A stretch of DNA of 64,000 bases from Citrus sinensis (GCF_022201045.2 NC_068556.1:23665501-23729500); one strand, 5' to 3'; shown: positions 1-12,654, counted from the first letter of the stretch. Translations and numbers: made by a program. Notes: a model not told the origin generated them from the sequence alone.

Positions 1-82
1 TGTGAGAGTCAACGAAAGCCTTGAACATTCTTGAAGGAGCAACAGCAGCTGGAGCATCTTTCTCAAAGCGAATAACACCCAT
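1..82 (-). CDS. PR-10 / Bet v 1 family protein, N-terminal part (cut by window edge)
   Basis: Read on the minus strand from the ATG at 82-80, the sequence encodes MGVIRFEKDAPAAVAPSRMF followed by KAFVDSH before the window ends. The start MGV, the alternating pattern and the R/K-[ML]-F-K-A-F-V segment are the standard N-terminus of PR-10/Bet v 1 proteins (first beta strand and first short helix). These are cytosolic ligand-binding proteins of about 160 aa, often induced by pathogens or stress. Only 27 residues are visible, so the P-loop and the rest of the fold cannot be checked. A TATA-like box lies upstream at about 210-219. Family assignment is fairly safe; the individual member is not identified. 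Confidence 0.75.
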   Translation of the reverse strand, partial: MGVIRFEKDAPAAVAPSRMFKAFVDSH

Positions 83-207
83 GTTAATTAGCTTAAAAAG
101 AGAATGAAAGAGAAATGCACACACTACAAGAAGTTAAAATGATGAATGAATTTGCTTCAAATGCAGATGATTTTTGAGTTTGTGATGAGAATGACGAACA
201 ACTCAAG

Positions 208-220
208 GGTTTATATAGAC
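208..220 (-). promoter_or_regulatory. TATA box of the PR-10 gene
   Basis: The minus strand reads CTATATAAACC here, about 130 bases before the PR-10 ATG at 82. The form and distance fit a core promoter with a 5' leader of roughly 100 bases. No transcription start can be proven from sequence. Confidence 0.5.
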
Positions 221-349
221 ATGGAAGTGAGGGAGATAACTTGGTTGAATTCAAAGCGTGCACATTCCATTAAGGTGTTCTGTCTACTGTGCCACCGCCC
301 ATTACTAAAAATATTTATAAATAATTTGCTTCCTAGAAAACCTGATTAA

Positions 350-1160
350 ATAGCCAATAGCCAATAGCTAAGCTCCAATACAGTTGCTAGCCTTTGTTGT
401 AATTGTTTAAATATAATACTCGATAAATTTTCAATAAAACACCCATATGCTTTATATTGTGCAATAAATTAATCCACATGGTTAATAAATGCCAATAAAT
501 TAAGCAAGCAGCTGCACCCAAACTTTTAATACTGAATTTCTAATATTTGTTTACTTGTACAGTTGAAAGTTTTAGGTAAAACAGACAGAAAATCCACTGA
601 TTACTATTGCTATTCCGCATGTTCACAACTTGCATGTCAATCTGAGAGCTGCATATGCATTGATTTTTATGGTAATTTTTTTCTGTTTCTAGAAGATTAG
701 GCAATGAGTTTTGGGCACACAAGGCTCTGTATTTTTCCTAAAAAATGGGCTGGATAATGTGGATTTCCTTTTAGTTTTGGGCCATCTACAAAACCATATC
801 TAGTATTTGTGCCATTTATTACTGGAACGAAGCGGCTAATTCAATCGAAAATCATGTCCCGACACTTCCTTTTTTTTCAATACCATGTCCTAACACTTGA
901 GTGTATGTATTAGCTCATTGTAAAACATCATTACTGAAAATATTTCACTTCGCCCACTCTATTCAATATTCATGATCGGATTCTATCATTTCACTTCGAA
1001 ACTGAAGCAAATGTTTAAAATTATGTTAATGGGTAGTTGTTAAAGTCGGTTTGAAAATGCCAAGCAAAGGTCATTGTTATATCTAAAGAATTGTTTGTCT
1101 TTTATTACCTTCAAACATCATGCTTTTGCTTAAAAGGGATATGTTTGAATGTGCCTTATA
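350..1160. other. Intergenic, no gene seen
   Basis: AT-rich sequence between the PR-10 promoter and the NBS-LRR remnant. I see no supported coding exon or repeat structure here. Confidence 0.5.
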
Positions 1161-1167
1161 CTAGAGA

Positions 1168-2740
1168 TCAGAGGGCATAAAAATTTGAGGAAACAAAGAA
1201 AAATGAAGATTCAAAAAATTTACCTAAAAAGTGATCGCAGTGAGCAAAGAAATGAGTCCCCATATCTTCAAAATCAAACCGATATTTAGTCAATTCATCA
1301 ATTGCATGATGCCAGAGCAGGGTCCCCAATATTATCCAAGGCATGACGCATCCGTTAGTAATAAGAGAAAGCAGATGGCCTTCACACGTACCAGCCAAAA
1401 GTTTTGCCGGTGTATCATCAACTTACCATAGGTGACCTTGAGCTTGAACAAATTCAAAGCTTCTTGTTCCGAAAAATAATTGACCTTTTAACATTTGTCA
1501 ATGCTTATGCTTCTGCACGCTCTGTCAAATATGGTGATCAAAACTATCTTTGATCCACTGTGAAGAGGCACACCAACTTCTAATGACGATATTGATGTCC
1601 GTAAATCATCCAACAAGAAGGCAAACTTCTTGTTTACCGATATTTTGTCAATTCATCAATTGTATGATGCCAAGATCAGGGTCGCCTATATTACAGGGCA
1701 TTGCGCATCCGATAGTAATAAGAGTATGGTAATAAGAGAAAGGGAATGGCCTTCAGAGACGCTAGACACAAGTTTTGCAAGTACATAAGAATGAGAGTTC
1801 AGTTTAGCGTAGGTGAACTTGAGCTAGGACAGATTAAATGCTTCTTGTTCTGAAAAAATAATTGACTTTTTAACATTTGTCAAAGCTCATGCTTCTGCAC
1901 GCTCTCTCAAATATGGTGGTCAAAACTATCTTCGATCTACTGTGAAGACGCACACCAACTTCGAATAACGATATTGTTGTTCGTAAATCATCCAACAAGA
2001 AGGCAAACATCTTGTTGTATAATTTTCTGAATATTTCAAATGCTCTGCCATTCTTATCCTTGTTGCTCCACGAAGAATTTGAAATCCGTAATCCAGACTC
2101 CAAAAGTCTTAACCAAAATTACCCTGTCAAAGTTGAGGTTGAGGTTTGGTTGGCTGAAATTTTTATTAAGTAGGTTTAACAAAGTGCTCTTCCCAATCAC
2201 TCTAACTCCATACAAGCTAAAGATTCTCACATCATCATCTTCAATATAGCTCCAAACTTCATTTAGTCTAAAGCTAATGCCCACTGACTTCTTACAGTAT
2301 CTCGTCCACAGTAAAAAGGGACTTCAATCAGTAGCTCCATTAAATTTTACTTGTGCTAGAAACTCAATGGCAGCATTTGTCATCTCAAAAATTTTCTTAC
2401 CATAATTGTAGTTGAAATAACAATTCTTGGAACAATTATTATACGTACATAACTAGTCTTTCTTGTCTTCACCTTTCTGCAAAATGGATTCAACTTCCTG
2501 TGACTCTCGACGTGCTCTCTCCAACCACTCTTCCATATGCTTTCTAGGCGAGTACCTTCTTTCGCATGCTCAACTCTCCCTATAACATTGTTATTAAGGC
2601 CATCGAGACTTTGTTTGCATCTCTCAATTTGTTTAAGTTAACTTCAAGACGATGGATGTAAATGGTCTGTTCGACCATGCAACACAATATTTTACCAAGA
2701 AGAGTGATGACTAGGGTCACACAATCCATGATTTTTAAAA
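1168..2740 (-). pseudogene. Decayed CC-NBS-LRR disease-resistance gene
   Basis: On the minus strand, pieces of a coiled-coil NBS-LRR protein lie in the right order but in broken frames. A coiled-coil-like piece (IHRLEVNLNKLRDA) is near 2610-2660. A VWSYIEDDDVRI linker and degenerate P-loop GVRVIGKSTLL are at 2284-2100. A kinase-2 remnant (FAFLLDDL) and RNBS-B remnant (KIVLTTIFERAC) lie at about 2000-1880. A GLPL-like part (AGTCEGHLLSLITNGCVM) is at about 1395-1345. The usual P-loop GMGGVGKTT is mutated, stops separate the blocks, and no LRR region is visible. About 370 bases of the NB region are present twice (about 1265-1635 and 1640-2010). It resembles the RPS2-like class. It cannot make a functional receptor. 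Confidence 0.75.
1265..2010. repeat. Tandem duplication inside the NBS-LRR pseudogene
   Basis: Two diverged copies of about 370 bases follow each other. Both contain GTCAATTCATCAATTG (about 1288 and 1648) and CTTCTGCACGCTCT (about 1509 and 1890), followed by similar text about Asn/Asp-rich NB sequence. The boundaries are approximate because the copies differ by many substitutions and small indels. Confidence 0.65.
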
Positions 2741-2779
2741 AATTACGAAAAACACAATGGTTACTAGGTCAGCTATCAA

Positions 2780-2990
2780 ATGGTATTAGGGGTGGGCAGA
2801 TTCAAGTTCGGGTCAATTTGATTGGGTTTCAAGTTGTTCGAGTTGGGAAAAAAGTTATTTGAACTTGTAATCTGATTTGGTCTGATTCAAACTCTATTTA
2901 GATCAGATTGGATAAAAATTCTAGGTTGAGTTCGGATTGGATTAAGTTATAATTATTTGTGGATCAAGTCGGATCAGATCAAAGCGTGAG
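2780..2990. repeat. Degenerate GGGT/CGGAT-rich low-complexity tract
   Basis: Begins with GGGGTGGGCAGATTCAAGTTCGG and continues as a loose succession of TTCGGGTC-, TTCGGAT- and GGATCAGAT-like words. This type of degenerate short repeat is common in plant intergenic DNA and transposon ends. No element ends were found. Confidence 0.4.
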
Positions 2991-4330
2991 CACCTAAGAA
3001 TAACATATAAGGTTCATGTTATCATGTAAAACAAAAAAAGAGCTTTCTTATATCAATTTATGGATATAATCAAAAGTTTATGAGGCAATACTTATTTATT
3101 ACCCAAGAAAAAAAAAATATGGATATAATGCACATATGAGTGGGATGAATATTGTTCCTCTAGAAGGATATAAACAAAATTGAATTTTTTTTCATAATAA
3201 AAAAATACTACAAATTATTAATTTCATTGATTTCAACGGATAAATTTATAAAATGCTGGTGACAAAACAACATGCCAATCATTTAGGCCGCCTTCATTTT
3301 TTAAAAATAAATTTAGATTTAGTACTAATCATTTTTAATGATCTTCGGTTGCACGTACATTTATAATAATATACGTTTAAATTTTAATTATTTATATATC
3401 CTGAACAAATAACCACGACATAAAAATTACATCAACATTGAATGGCTGTCCCTTAGAATGAATATCCATTTAAATAAATATAAAACATATCTCCACAATT
3501 ACTCAACTATTATAATGTGTATAATTAAAAATCCTGCAGCACACGAATTGGTTTCATAAGATCATATCATGTACTTCTAGAAGAAAATTCTCAGATTTTA
3601 TCTTTGGGCATGCTGGGCTCTGAAATTTTTGTAAAATCGGGCCACAAACTGGGGCTTCTTCTTCTTGGGCTTTGGGCTTAGAACTGTAAATCTATATCGA
3701 CTGCAGATTCATGATTTTCCTATTGCTTATATTTTCTAGCAAAATGCAAAAATTTTCTATGCATGCTGTATAGTCACTTCAGGTATGTGAAGCACCAAAT
3801 GAAATAATGGATTATTCAATATTAAAACTTTAATTATTATGAAGACATGGTGACAGAAGAAGTTTCCAATATTAAAATGAATTTAAGAATATCCCATTTT
3901 GGGTCATATCAAAAAGATCTTAAACTCAGATCCCATCAGCATTTTAAGATAATTACAACTCTATAGTCAATAATAATAATAATAATAATAATATCTAAAT
4001 TAGCAAAATGATTAGTCCAAGAAACTGAAAAAAACAAACAAAAAAAATAAAAAATAAAGCCAAGAAATTTCTCGAATAAAATACATTGATGATCTCATCA
4101 TTCTGGATTCTTCTCGCGCCTCTTGAGTATATCCCACAGTTGCCTACTCTTTTCGAGTTTCAAACTAATAAATATCTTCTTCAGAAGAATCTGAATTTCC
4201 ATTATTTTTCTGGTCCAACACAATTACACAAAACGCTTCACTTCATCACATCGCCACATCTGCATAATACAAATCACTATTTAAAAAATTTAATCGCGAT
4301 TATAAAAATAATTATTATAATTAACGGCAG
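2991..4330. other. Intergenic and upstream region of the DUF789 gene
   Basis: AT-rich DNA with no supported coding exon. A cluster of TGGGCT/TGGGCC-type words at about 3605-3680 resembles plant site II (TCP-binding) elements. A short AAT microsatellite lies at about 3969-3993. Whether the site II words serve the gene starting at 4480 is uncertain, since they are about 800 bases away. Confidence 0.4.
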
Positions 4331-4339
4331 CGAAAACTA

Positions 4340-4347
4340 AAACCCTA
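4340..4347 (+). promoter_or_regulatory. Telo-box (AAACCCTA)
   Basis: AAACCCTA lies about 135 bases before the DUF789 start codon. Telo-boxes are typical near the transcription start of plant housekeeping, translation-linked and growth-related genes. Role inferred from motif and position only. Confidence 0.45.
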
Positions 4348-4479
4348 GATCTTGAAAGTCGAAACCTTTACTCTTCACATCACTGTTCACTTTTATTGAA
4401 AACCTTCGTTTCAGTTTCTTTCGATTGGGAACTCAAAAAACTGCGTCGTTTCGTTTTAATTCTCCTTCCGATTGCGATA

Positions 4480-7400
4480 ATGTCCGGTTCGAGAACGGTT
4501 CCGATCGGCCGCGGAGGGCGCGGGGAGAACCGGTTTTACAATCCGCCGCACGTGCGGAAGCAGCAGTTGTTGCGGCGGCAACAGGAGGAAGAGGAGGAGA
4601 AACAAAGAGTGCGGGAGGAGCGCGAGCGGCTGAGGTTGGAGAAGTTGAGTTGTTCGGAGAAGAGAACAGCGGAGAGCGATGAATGTGAATCGGTTTCGAA
4701 TTCGTTTGGTGAATCGACGAATTTGGATAGGTTCTTGGAGTACACGACTCCTGTGGTGCCCTCTCAGTATCTTCCTAAGGTGATTGTCACAAAAAAAAAA
4801 AAAAAAATCACTTTTTGTCATTTTTTTTTAAATCAATTTTGATGAAATTGTCGAAATTATTACTATGCTTTATTAATGAGTTTTGAAAGCTGTTAATTTT
4901 TGTCTCTTATTGCAATTTCTATTAGTTTTATTAATTGAGATGATGAAAATTTAGAATTTTTATGAATTTTGAGGGGGTTGGAATGCAGTCTTTAGTATAT
5001 TTATGTCTATTGGAGTTGACTTCCATGTAATTTTGGTTTTTAGGGATTTGTTGTGGTGGTGGTTCTTTGTTATTCCGTTAGAAAATGTTGATATGTTTGG
5101 AGCTGAATGAAAATTTTAGTCTTTAAATTTTGGTTTATTAGGTTGCTTGGAAGGGAATTAGTGAATAACTCATAGTTCAGTAAGAGAGAAATTAGGGAAG
5201 CAATATATGGTTGAAAAAGAAAGGGTAGAAGAGAGGCTGTTTTGCCTGTTTGGTTGGTTGGAAACATTGACACTAAAGGTAATGGGGGATGCACAAGCCA
5301 AATGCTTACGGTGGTGAATGGAATAGAGTATAGGGACCCAAGAAAAAAACAATAAAGCTTATTGATGGGGAGATATAATTTATGATTTTACGTTCTTTTA
5401 TGTAAAAGTAAATGAATGTGGATATGTGTATGGTAACTTCAGCACATATTGTCTGATTTAGATATAAATGTCTCTTGCTTTTGTTGTTAGGGGATGTCAA
5501 TTAGTGAAAGAGCTGTATTTCCTTGAACGTTTATCATAGCAACCAAAAGGACAAGAAGAATGGAGCTTCGTCTGTGTCCTTTCCTTCACTTTTCTTTTTC
5601 CTTTCTACTAGCAAGCATGCTGATGATACAGTTATCTTGATTGTTTGAGAGTATTTATGAATCAATATTAATTATGCACGTTTCTCTTGTGCTTTAATCA
5701 GGACCAAAAAAAGTAAATAAAAAATTCTCCACAATGCAATCTTTTCTTGCTGGAATGTATTTATGTGGCATTTGTTCAATATTTCTCGGTTTCTCTGTTC
5801 TCCTTTTCTTTACTTCTTCCTTTTTTGTTACATTGTGGAATTTGTTATAGACAAGTGTGAGGAGATGGAGAAGCCAGGAAACAGAATTTCAGCCGTACTT
5901 TGTGCTTGGGGATTTGTGGGAATCATTTAAGGAATGGAGTGCTTATGGAGCTGGTGTCCCCCTCTTGTTGGATGGGAACGAGTCTGTCAAGCAGTATTAT
6001 GTACCATACTTGTCTGGCATTCAGCTGTACATGGACCCATCGAGACCTTCCTCAAGGTTGAGGTGAGACATTGTCCCAGAATTCTCATTTATAACAGTTT
6101 TCTTTTTTAGTTACTGGGTTTTGCTGCCAAATGTTCTTATTTTGATATGCTTTTGATAAAACTTGGCTATATCCTTAACTCTATTGCTGGCATCTTGTAA
6201 TTTTGTATTAGTCTGCGAAGAGCAGAAAGGGAATTTCTTGTGTATTTCGTTTAGCCATTGAAGCAGTCCATTCCTTTTCTGTTGGAAATGCTGGATGAGC
6301 ATTCAAGCTTAGGTTAGATAGTTGTATGGTTCTTGATGATGTGGAGGTAATTTCTAGCATCAGGTTAGATAGTTGTATGGTTCTTGATGATGTGGAGGTA
6401 ATTTCTAGCATCAGATTATAACGAACTCATAAATGCAGCAAGTGCTGAAGTATTACATGGATTACTCATCTTGTTAGAAACAACTAAGATGGTGCTGTTG
6501 TCATAATGTCCTGTCAGATTGTTTGTGTGGTCTATTATTTATTGACATTACTGTCATTGCCTTGGTGGGATCTGAAACTGTCATGCTTTGGCTAAAGGAA
6601 TTTCATTCATTTCTTTGGACAGGAGGCCTGGTGAGGAGAGTGACGCTGAGTCATCCAGGGAGACAAGTAGTGATGGCAGCAGTGACACCGGGGCAGAGAG
6701 GCGAATCAATGCTTTTGTTCATGGGACGTGGAGTCAGCAGAACATTGCAGATGCAAATATTCAGAATTTCAGTGGGCTTTCGCTGAGGAATAAACCCTTT
6801 GTGGGTTCATCAAGTGAAGAAAGTGAGATTTGCAATCCCCCCGGCCAGCTTATATTTGAATACCTGGAGCATGATCCTCCATTTAGTCGTGAACCTTTGG
6901 CTGACAAGGCAAGTGCATTGTTCTTACGTAGAACAATATATTTAGTTTTCAGTATTTTTACCTTAATCATGAAAAAAGACTCAAAACCTTGGATCCAACC
7001 TACAGATTGGAATTCTCGCATCACGATTTCCAGAACTGAGAACATACAAGAGCTGCGATTTGCTACCTTCAAGCTGGATATCTGTAGCATGGTATGTTTT
7101 TTCCATGTTATTTTTCTATGTGAAGTTAATTTTTTTCGTCTGAGTTCATATCCGCAATCGTAAAGAGTTTGTGTGCTATTCTTAATGTAGGTATCCTATA
7201 TATAGAATACCCACGGGTCCAACATTACAGAACCTTGATGCCTGCTTTCTAACCTTTCATTCTCTTTCCACGCCATTTCAGAGTAAGTTGCTTTCTTGCA
7301 TCATATAGGGATGTGTGTGTGTGTGTGCACATGCGCGGTTTCTATTGTCCTCCCTGCCATAGGTAGTGACACTTGCAATCTTATCTGGGGCAGGTACAAG

Positions 7401-7653
7401 CTCTGAAGGGCTACACTTCCCTAATTTGACTGTTAGGGAGGTTCACAGTGCTGACATGTTGTATAAGCTACCGTTACCGACTTTCGGGCTTGCTTCATAC
7501 AAGTTCAAAGTTTCTTTTTGGAACTGTAATGGAGTTTATGAGTGTCAGAAAGCTAATTCTCTGCTGCGAGCTGCAGACAACTGGCTTAAGCTTTTGCAAG
7601 TCAGTCATCCCGATTACAAGTTCTTTGTTTCTCACAACTCATATATGAGGTGA
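4480..7653 (+). CDS. DUF789 family protein, six exons, 411 aa
   Basis: CDS exons are 4480-4779, 5851-6062, 6623-6908, 7006-7091, 7191-7282 and 7394-7653. They sum to 1236 nt and close in frame at TGA 7651-7653. The protein starts [20 protein letters not shown], has a charged Gln/Glu/Arg coiled-coil-like stretch at about 28-58, then the conserved family core: [89 protein letters not shown] and, at the end, [15 protein letters not shown]. Length and motif order match the plant DUF789 family, whose biochemical role is not established. No signal peptide or membrane span is seen. Intron 3 (6909-7005) starts with GC in the context AAG|GCAAGT, a GC-AG intron. Exon 6 uses the acceptor GGGGCAG at 7387-7393; the nearer CCATAG at 7362 would give a stop. 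The ATG was chosen because it opens the conserved N-terminus. Confidence 0.9.
6311..6412 (+). repeat. 51-bp direct duplication in DUF789 intron 2
   Basis: A 51-base unit beginning AGGTTAGATAGTTGTATGG occurs twice back to back (6311-6361 and 6362-6412) with essentially no differences, so the duplication is recent. It lies well inside intron 2 and leaves the splice sites untouched. Confidence 0.85.
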
Positions 7654-7659
7654 GGAAGT

Positions 7660-9590
7660 TTTCATTTTCCAACTCGAGATTTTATTTCATCGAGGGAATT
7701 GGCACCATCAATCTTGAAAGAGTAACCAGCTCCCTAGTGCATGTCTTTTGGTTTCAAATGTTGTGGAGTATCAGGACTTGCATATATTCACTTTGGTTCC
7801 TTCTTTATGTTAATGAATTTCCTCCCAAAAAAAAAAGAAAAAAGTTCCAATCTTGGTGTTCGTGGAAGTGCTTAGCAGAGGATTGATCTATTATTATGGG
7901 AGAAATGTGTTTCAGATGGATGCCTTACACATGGAAGTGATTGTCCAAGATATGGCTCGCTGATGATATAATTGGTGCTAGATTTTGTTCATGTGAATTG
8001 TTAGCTGGCTGATTTTGTGACCGGTTGCAGAGTTGCAACAGCTTGCTAATGAGTGTGTTAGATGATGATGAAAAGCTCAGTTATATGTGAATAGTTAGGT
8101 CCTCCTAAGTATTGTGTATACTCTTTATACTGACATCTTTTTAATTTAAAAAGCAATTTATAGACTTTGGCTTTCTTTAGTGCTTATGTGATGTTGAAGA
8201 GCTAATGTTACAGCACATCTCCAATTTTATGGTTTCTACATTGCATCCCAATGAAATGGCTTGTTTCTCACTCATCCAATTTTAGGCAATGCTAAGATAG
8301 TTCATGACATTAGTATGTTTGAAATTTCATTTCATGAAGTATTTTTGGAAGTTTCATTTAATTTGTGCACATTTTGGTGATTAAAAAATGATTACCTCTT
8401 TTCACAAATTTTATTTTTGCTAATAAACCATACTTACATTTCGTTGGTGCGACTGTTATGGAGAAAAATGGGAAAAAAGAGAAAAGAATTTGCTATATCA
8501 AGATGATGCCGTGTAGGTGTTAAACAAGAAAAAGGAAAGAGTGATCCAAAGTATGGTTAAAAAGTATGTGAATATGAGTATAATGATTGTTTTTGAAATC
8601 ATTAGACAATACCCTTCCCCTCTAGAAACAGTGATAGGGATGAGATGAGATAAAAGTCTTTGGGGCCTGTCTGAACACATTTAGTTGTAATATTATCTTT
8701 TGAGACTTTGGTGATATCTTGAGTAAAATATAACATTTTTGTTGAGAATGTTGAACATTGGAGTTTGTTGTATATTGAATTATTTTGGGAGTGTTTGTTT
8801 TACATATTTTCATATTGAGAGTGTTATAGTCGAATTTTCGACAGAATCCTTACTAATAGAATTATTATCAATCCAGTTTGGAGGAGGTTAGATAGACTCC
8901 TCCTAGGGTTCGGGGCAGGTTGTTTCACAATATTTTTCATATATTTATTTATTTATTTTAAAATTTCACGTAAGAAGGTAGTAAGTGCATCATAAATACA
9001 TAATAGTAAATTTTACATTTTCCATTGAAACTAATTGTAGAAAGTAATAGAAGAGGGTTTTAGTGTTTCTTATTAACTTGAGAGTTTTTGTGATTATTTT
9101 TATACATCATAGGGGTGCAGCCATCTTTAATCCAGTATATTGAAATATGTATTTTGTTTATTTTTTAACTTGTCCTTTATCATATTAAAGTAGGAGAACC
9201 CTTAATATAGTTATGGTAAGATTTTATAATCCTGATGATATACGCCATTTAATTAACAAATAACAAACATAAATAGTATTAGTACTATTAATTAATTATA
9301 AAGATTTTGGCCCCTTCAAGAAGAAAAAGAGCACAATTAATCAAATAGAGATATTTAAAATAATACAATTTTATATCTATTGCCAAAATAATTCAATCAA
9401 CTCATACACACAATAATTTTATTTATTAATTAAGGACGACAAATACATGTGCTAAAGAAAGCAGTTTTTTGTCTATCCCACAAGATCTTAGTAGTTGACT
9501 AAACCAACCTTGTATTCACATCATTGATGGATAATAACATTATCCATCCTTTTATTTAACTAAACATAATATAAAAGTATAATGCTGTAA
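7660..9590. other. DUF789 3' region and intergenic DNA
   Basis: The first several hundred bases after the stop are probably 3' UTR of the DUF789 gene. The rest is AT-rich with no coding exon I can support. No clear repeat ends were seen. Confidence 0.4.
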
Positions 9591-9593
9591 CAC

Positions 9594-9840
9594 CTAACCA
9601 GTGTAGTCAGGGTACCTCCCGTATTGAGGGACAGTGAGAAGATCAGGATCATTGTTATTTATTTTCTCATCATCAAACATGCTAACTCCTATATTAACCT
9701 GCTGACCCTCTGACCATTCTTTGTTACCTGAAAATTTGATAATAAAAACCTTATTCACAAACACATATATTAAAATTAGAATTATAAATGACATTCAATT
9801 GAACATGGCCTAAAAATTAACCTGTGTAAGGAGTTTCCAT
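9594..9840 (-). CDS. Small two-exon gene, 50 aa, function unknown
   Basis: Exon 1 CDS is 9822-9840 (ATG in the good context GAAAATGG). The intron 9728-9821 has GT and AG ends, and exon 2 is 9594-9727. Joined, 153 nt encode METPYTGNKEWSEGQQVNIG and then a short acidic part with FDDEKINNNDPDLL, ending VPQYGRYPDYTG. A TATA-like CTATATATA (minus strand, about 9938-9948) sits about 100 bases upstream of the ATG. There is no signal peptide or membrane span. The phase closes exactly across a normal intron, which argues against chance, but I do not recognise the family and the gene is very short. It could be a real small protein or a fragment of a longer gene. Confidence 0.45.
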
Positions 9841-10009
9841 TTTCTTCAAAGCAGAAACGATCTCTGTTAGCTTCTGGAGAACCGTAATCAAAAGTGAGTA
9901 GGTGAGCTTGAGTGAGTCCTTATTTCTGGTTTCATGTGATATATATAGATCCAGTGGGTGCATGGATGTGAGGCAGCCAATATTAGTGCTTGGTAAAGAT
10001 AACAAATCT

Positions 10010-12650
10010 ACGGCTGAAGTTTAAAATTTGGCATGTCCCACACTATTAAGGACTAAATCAAGTAGAATTTATCCATCAAAGACGTGGTTGGACACTTGGA
10101 CTGGATTCTCGAAGTCTTGCGTATCAATTTTTATCGTGCGTTTAAAAGTTTGGAATGAGCATCTGTATCTTTTAGCTAAGAATAAATAAATGATAAGTAG
10201 AATTTAGCTATGAAGGAATTTACTTTTAAACGAAGAAAAACGAAAAGAAATGATAAGATAAGAATAAAGATTATCTTAGAATATAGTAAATTAACTTCTT
10301 TTTTTCTTTTTTTTACTTTTCCAAATCATTGTCAGGATATTATTATTGTAAAAGTAAAGAAAAATTTAATAACAATTCTGTACATAATTAACAGCATAAG
10401 TATTTTAAAGCATTTCTCGTGGGACTATTTGGACCCATTAAATTTCTCTAGGGACCCATTAAATTTCTCTCATAAGTTCCTCTTAGTTAGTAATACTAGT
10501 TATTTGCAGCTAAAATAATATAGTTGAATGAACTTATGAGAATATATGAGATTGAGAAGCGAGAGAGAAATGGTTAATTAAGTAATCTTTAAAACAATTA
10601 TTTAAAGAAAAAAATTCTTTAACTAAAAAGAAGGTATAGAGAGGAAATTAGTAGATATAGTCTCATCTTTTTTAAAAAAATTTATGGATTGATTAAACAG
10701 ATACTTGAACCCAAAAGACAGAGACTAATTAAACGGAAGCTTGGTGGCCAAAGTCTCTAGATAACAGCAGTTGTAATCATTTTGACCTACTTGTCTTCGC
10801 TACCTGACTAGAATTAGACTCGTTTAGGAATTAATCAAATGTTCTGGTTAAGGGTGTCAGGTCTGAACTATATTTAAAATTTTCTTACCATTTTCCTGAA
10901 ATTAAGCTTGCTGTGTCCTCTTTTAACTATAGTTATTTCAAGTATATGTGGTTTAATAAATAAGTAAATGACTGATATTCCAGAAATTTATCATGAAAAA
11001 TTTTGTCCATGTTGATGACGGGCAGCAAGGCTACTGGGCCTAGTAGACGAGTACAAAACGAGGAAGAAACTGAAAATTTTGAATTTAAATTAATGTTTAT
11101 TGAGGAAAAGAATGATTTTGGAATTAAATTCAGACTTGACGTTAAATGGCGGTGCTAAAAGGAAATTAGAGGGAGGCCACTAGTCCTGCTTTTCTTTCTA
11201 CTATGAACATAATAGTGTTTGTGTGATAAGTCTGAACTACATAATTTTGTTATAGAGATTACATTTAACCTATTTCAATTGTATTAATTTAAAAATTAAT
11301 ATAGGACGACATGGAAAATGTTATTAGCAAATTAATTAATATTAATCTCTCTATATTTATATTTTGAATTTCTATATTCATTTCGGTAATGGCTTCTATT
11401 TTTCACTAAAGTTGTTTAAAATAATTTCATATTCTTTCCCACCAAATGAAATTCATGTTCAACGTTATATATGTATAGAGAGAGAGAGAGAGAGAGAGAA
11501 ATGATTTAGGATCTTGAATTTATTAAAGTCTGAGAAAGATGTTAAACTACAATCATTACATTATTAAACCACGTTGTTTAATAACTTTTCTAGATTTTGG
11601 TAAAATCCATTATTCTAAAGTAAATTGGAACATTTATATATATACACTTCAAAAAATTTTGGCACACTAATTGATGTACCAAATTTATTAATGATTTTCT
11701 ATCTAAAAGGAATTAATCTAAAATAAAATGTTTATCATCAATATCTTAATTTAAATTAAAAAAAGCCTAATTTTGAAAATTTGCTTGAGGCCTTAAATTA
11801 TCTTGAAGAGCGTGAAAAAGTAAAATAATAAAATGCAAATAGAAAAAAAGAAATTTTTTTTTTATAAACATAGCAAAATCCAAATTACGCACTTATTTTT
11901 TTTTATATTTGAAGTTTTAATTTACATTCATTTAAGATACTTTTAAAGTTTGCCTTATTTGTTTTTGTATCTGAATTCTTATTGTAAGATATTTTCATCT
12001 AAATGAAAAAATTAAAAAAATTTAACGTTTATTTAAATGATAAAATTTCTGAATGAAAATTTTTTTTTTTACAAACATCGTCATTTAAATATATTTATTT
12101 CATACCTATTATGTAAAATTTAATAATCCTTTTTTTTCTCTAATCAAAAAGATTTTTCTAATTCATTGTAATATTGTAAGTTAGATGTCGTATTAGAATT
12201 TCTCTTGATCTCAATTTTTACTTAGTATAAAGTACCAAACATACAAGTTCAATTTGAATTTTGGCATATTCTTTTATTATCAGATAACAATAAAAATAAT
12301 GTTATCAAAATTATTTTCCACAAATTATATATCAAATGATTACCTTATATATTTTTATAACATATAAATAGTATTATACTAGATAAGGTCATGAATATAT
12401 ACATATTTAAACTTCTAGATATATATAACACTTTTGAGGGCATAAGTGTTAAAAAACTAGATTTAAAATGTTTTGAATTTATAAAAACAAATAACTTACC
12501 ACTTATACTCATAAATAAAAGAATAAAAAATAAATATATCATTCAAACATATGGATTTAGATTTTTGTAACATTTAGATCCATTCGGATTTTTTCTTAAC
12601 CAAGCACATGCTATCAACATATGAGTTAGGGTCAGTAAATGAAAAATTAG
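10010..12650. other. AT-rich intergenic region
   Basis: No coding exon supported. It contains a 21-bp near-duplicate (GGACCCATTAAATTTCTCT twice at 10430-10470), a GA microsatellite at about 11477-11499, and several A/T homopolymers. Confidence 0.45.
11477..11499 (+). repeat. (GA)n microsatellite
   Basis: About eleven GA units in an intergenic setting. Confidence 0.85.
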
Positions 12651-12654
12651 ACAT

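Noticed and set aside
4425..4821. Open frames on both strands over DUF789 exon 1 (4425-4682 plus, 4456-4821 minus, 4536-4745 minus)
   Set aside because: They are shadows of the GC-rich, Glu/Arg-rich exon; only the 4480 frame continues into the conserved family core.
7363..7393. Acceptor CCATAG at 7357-7362 for DUF789 exon 6
   Set aside because: It would put the reading frame into a stop; the acceptor at 7392-7393 closes the phase and gives the family C-terminus.
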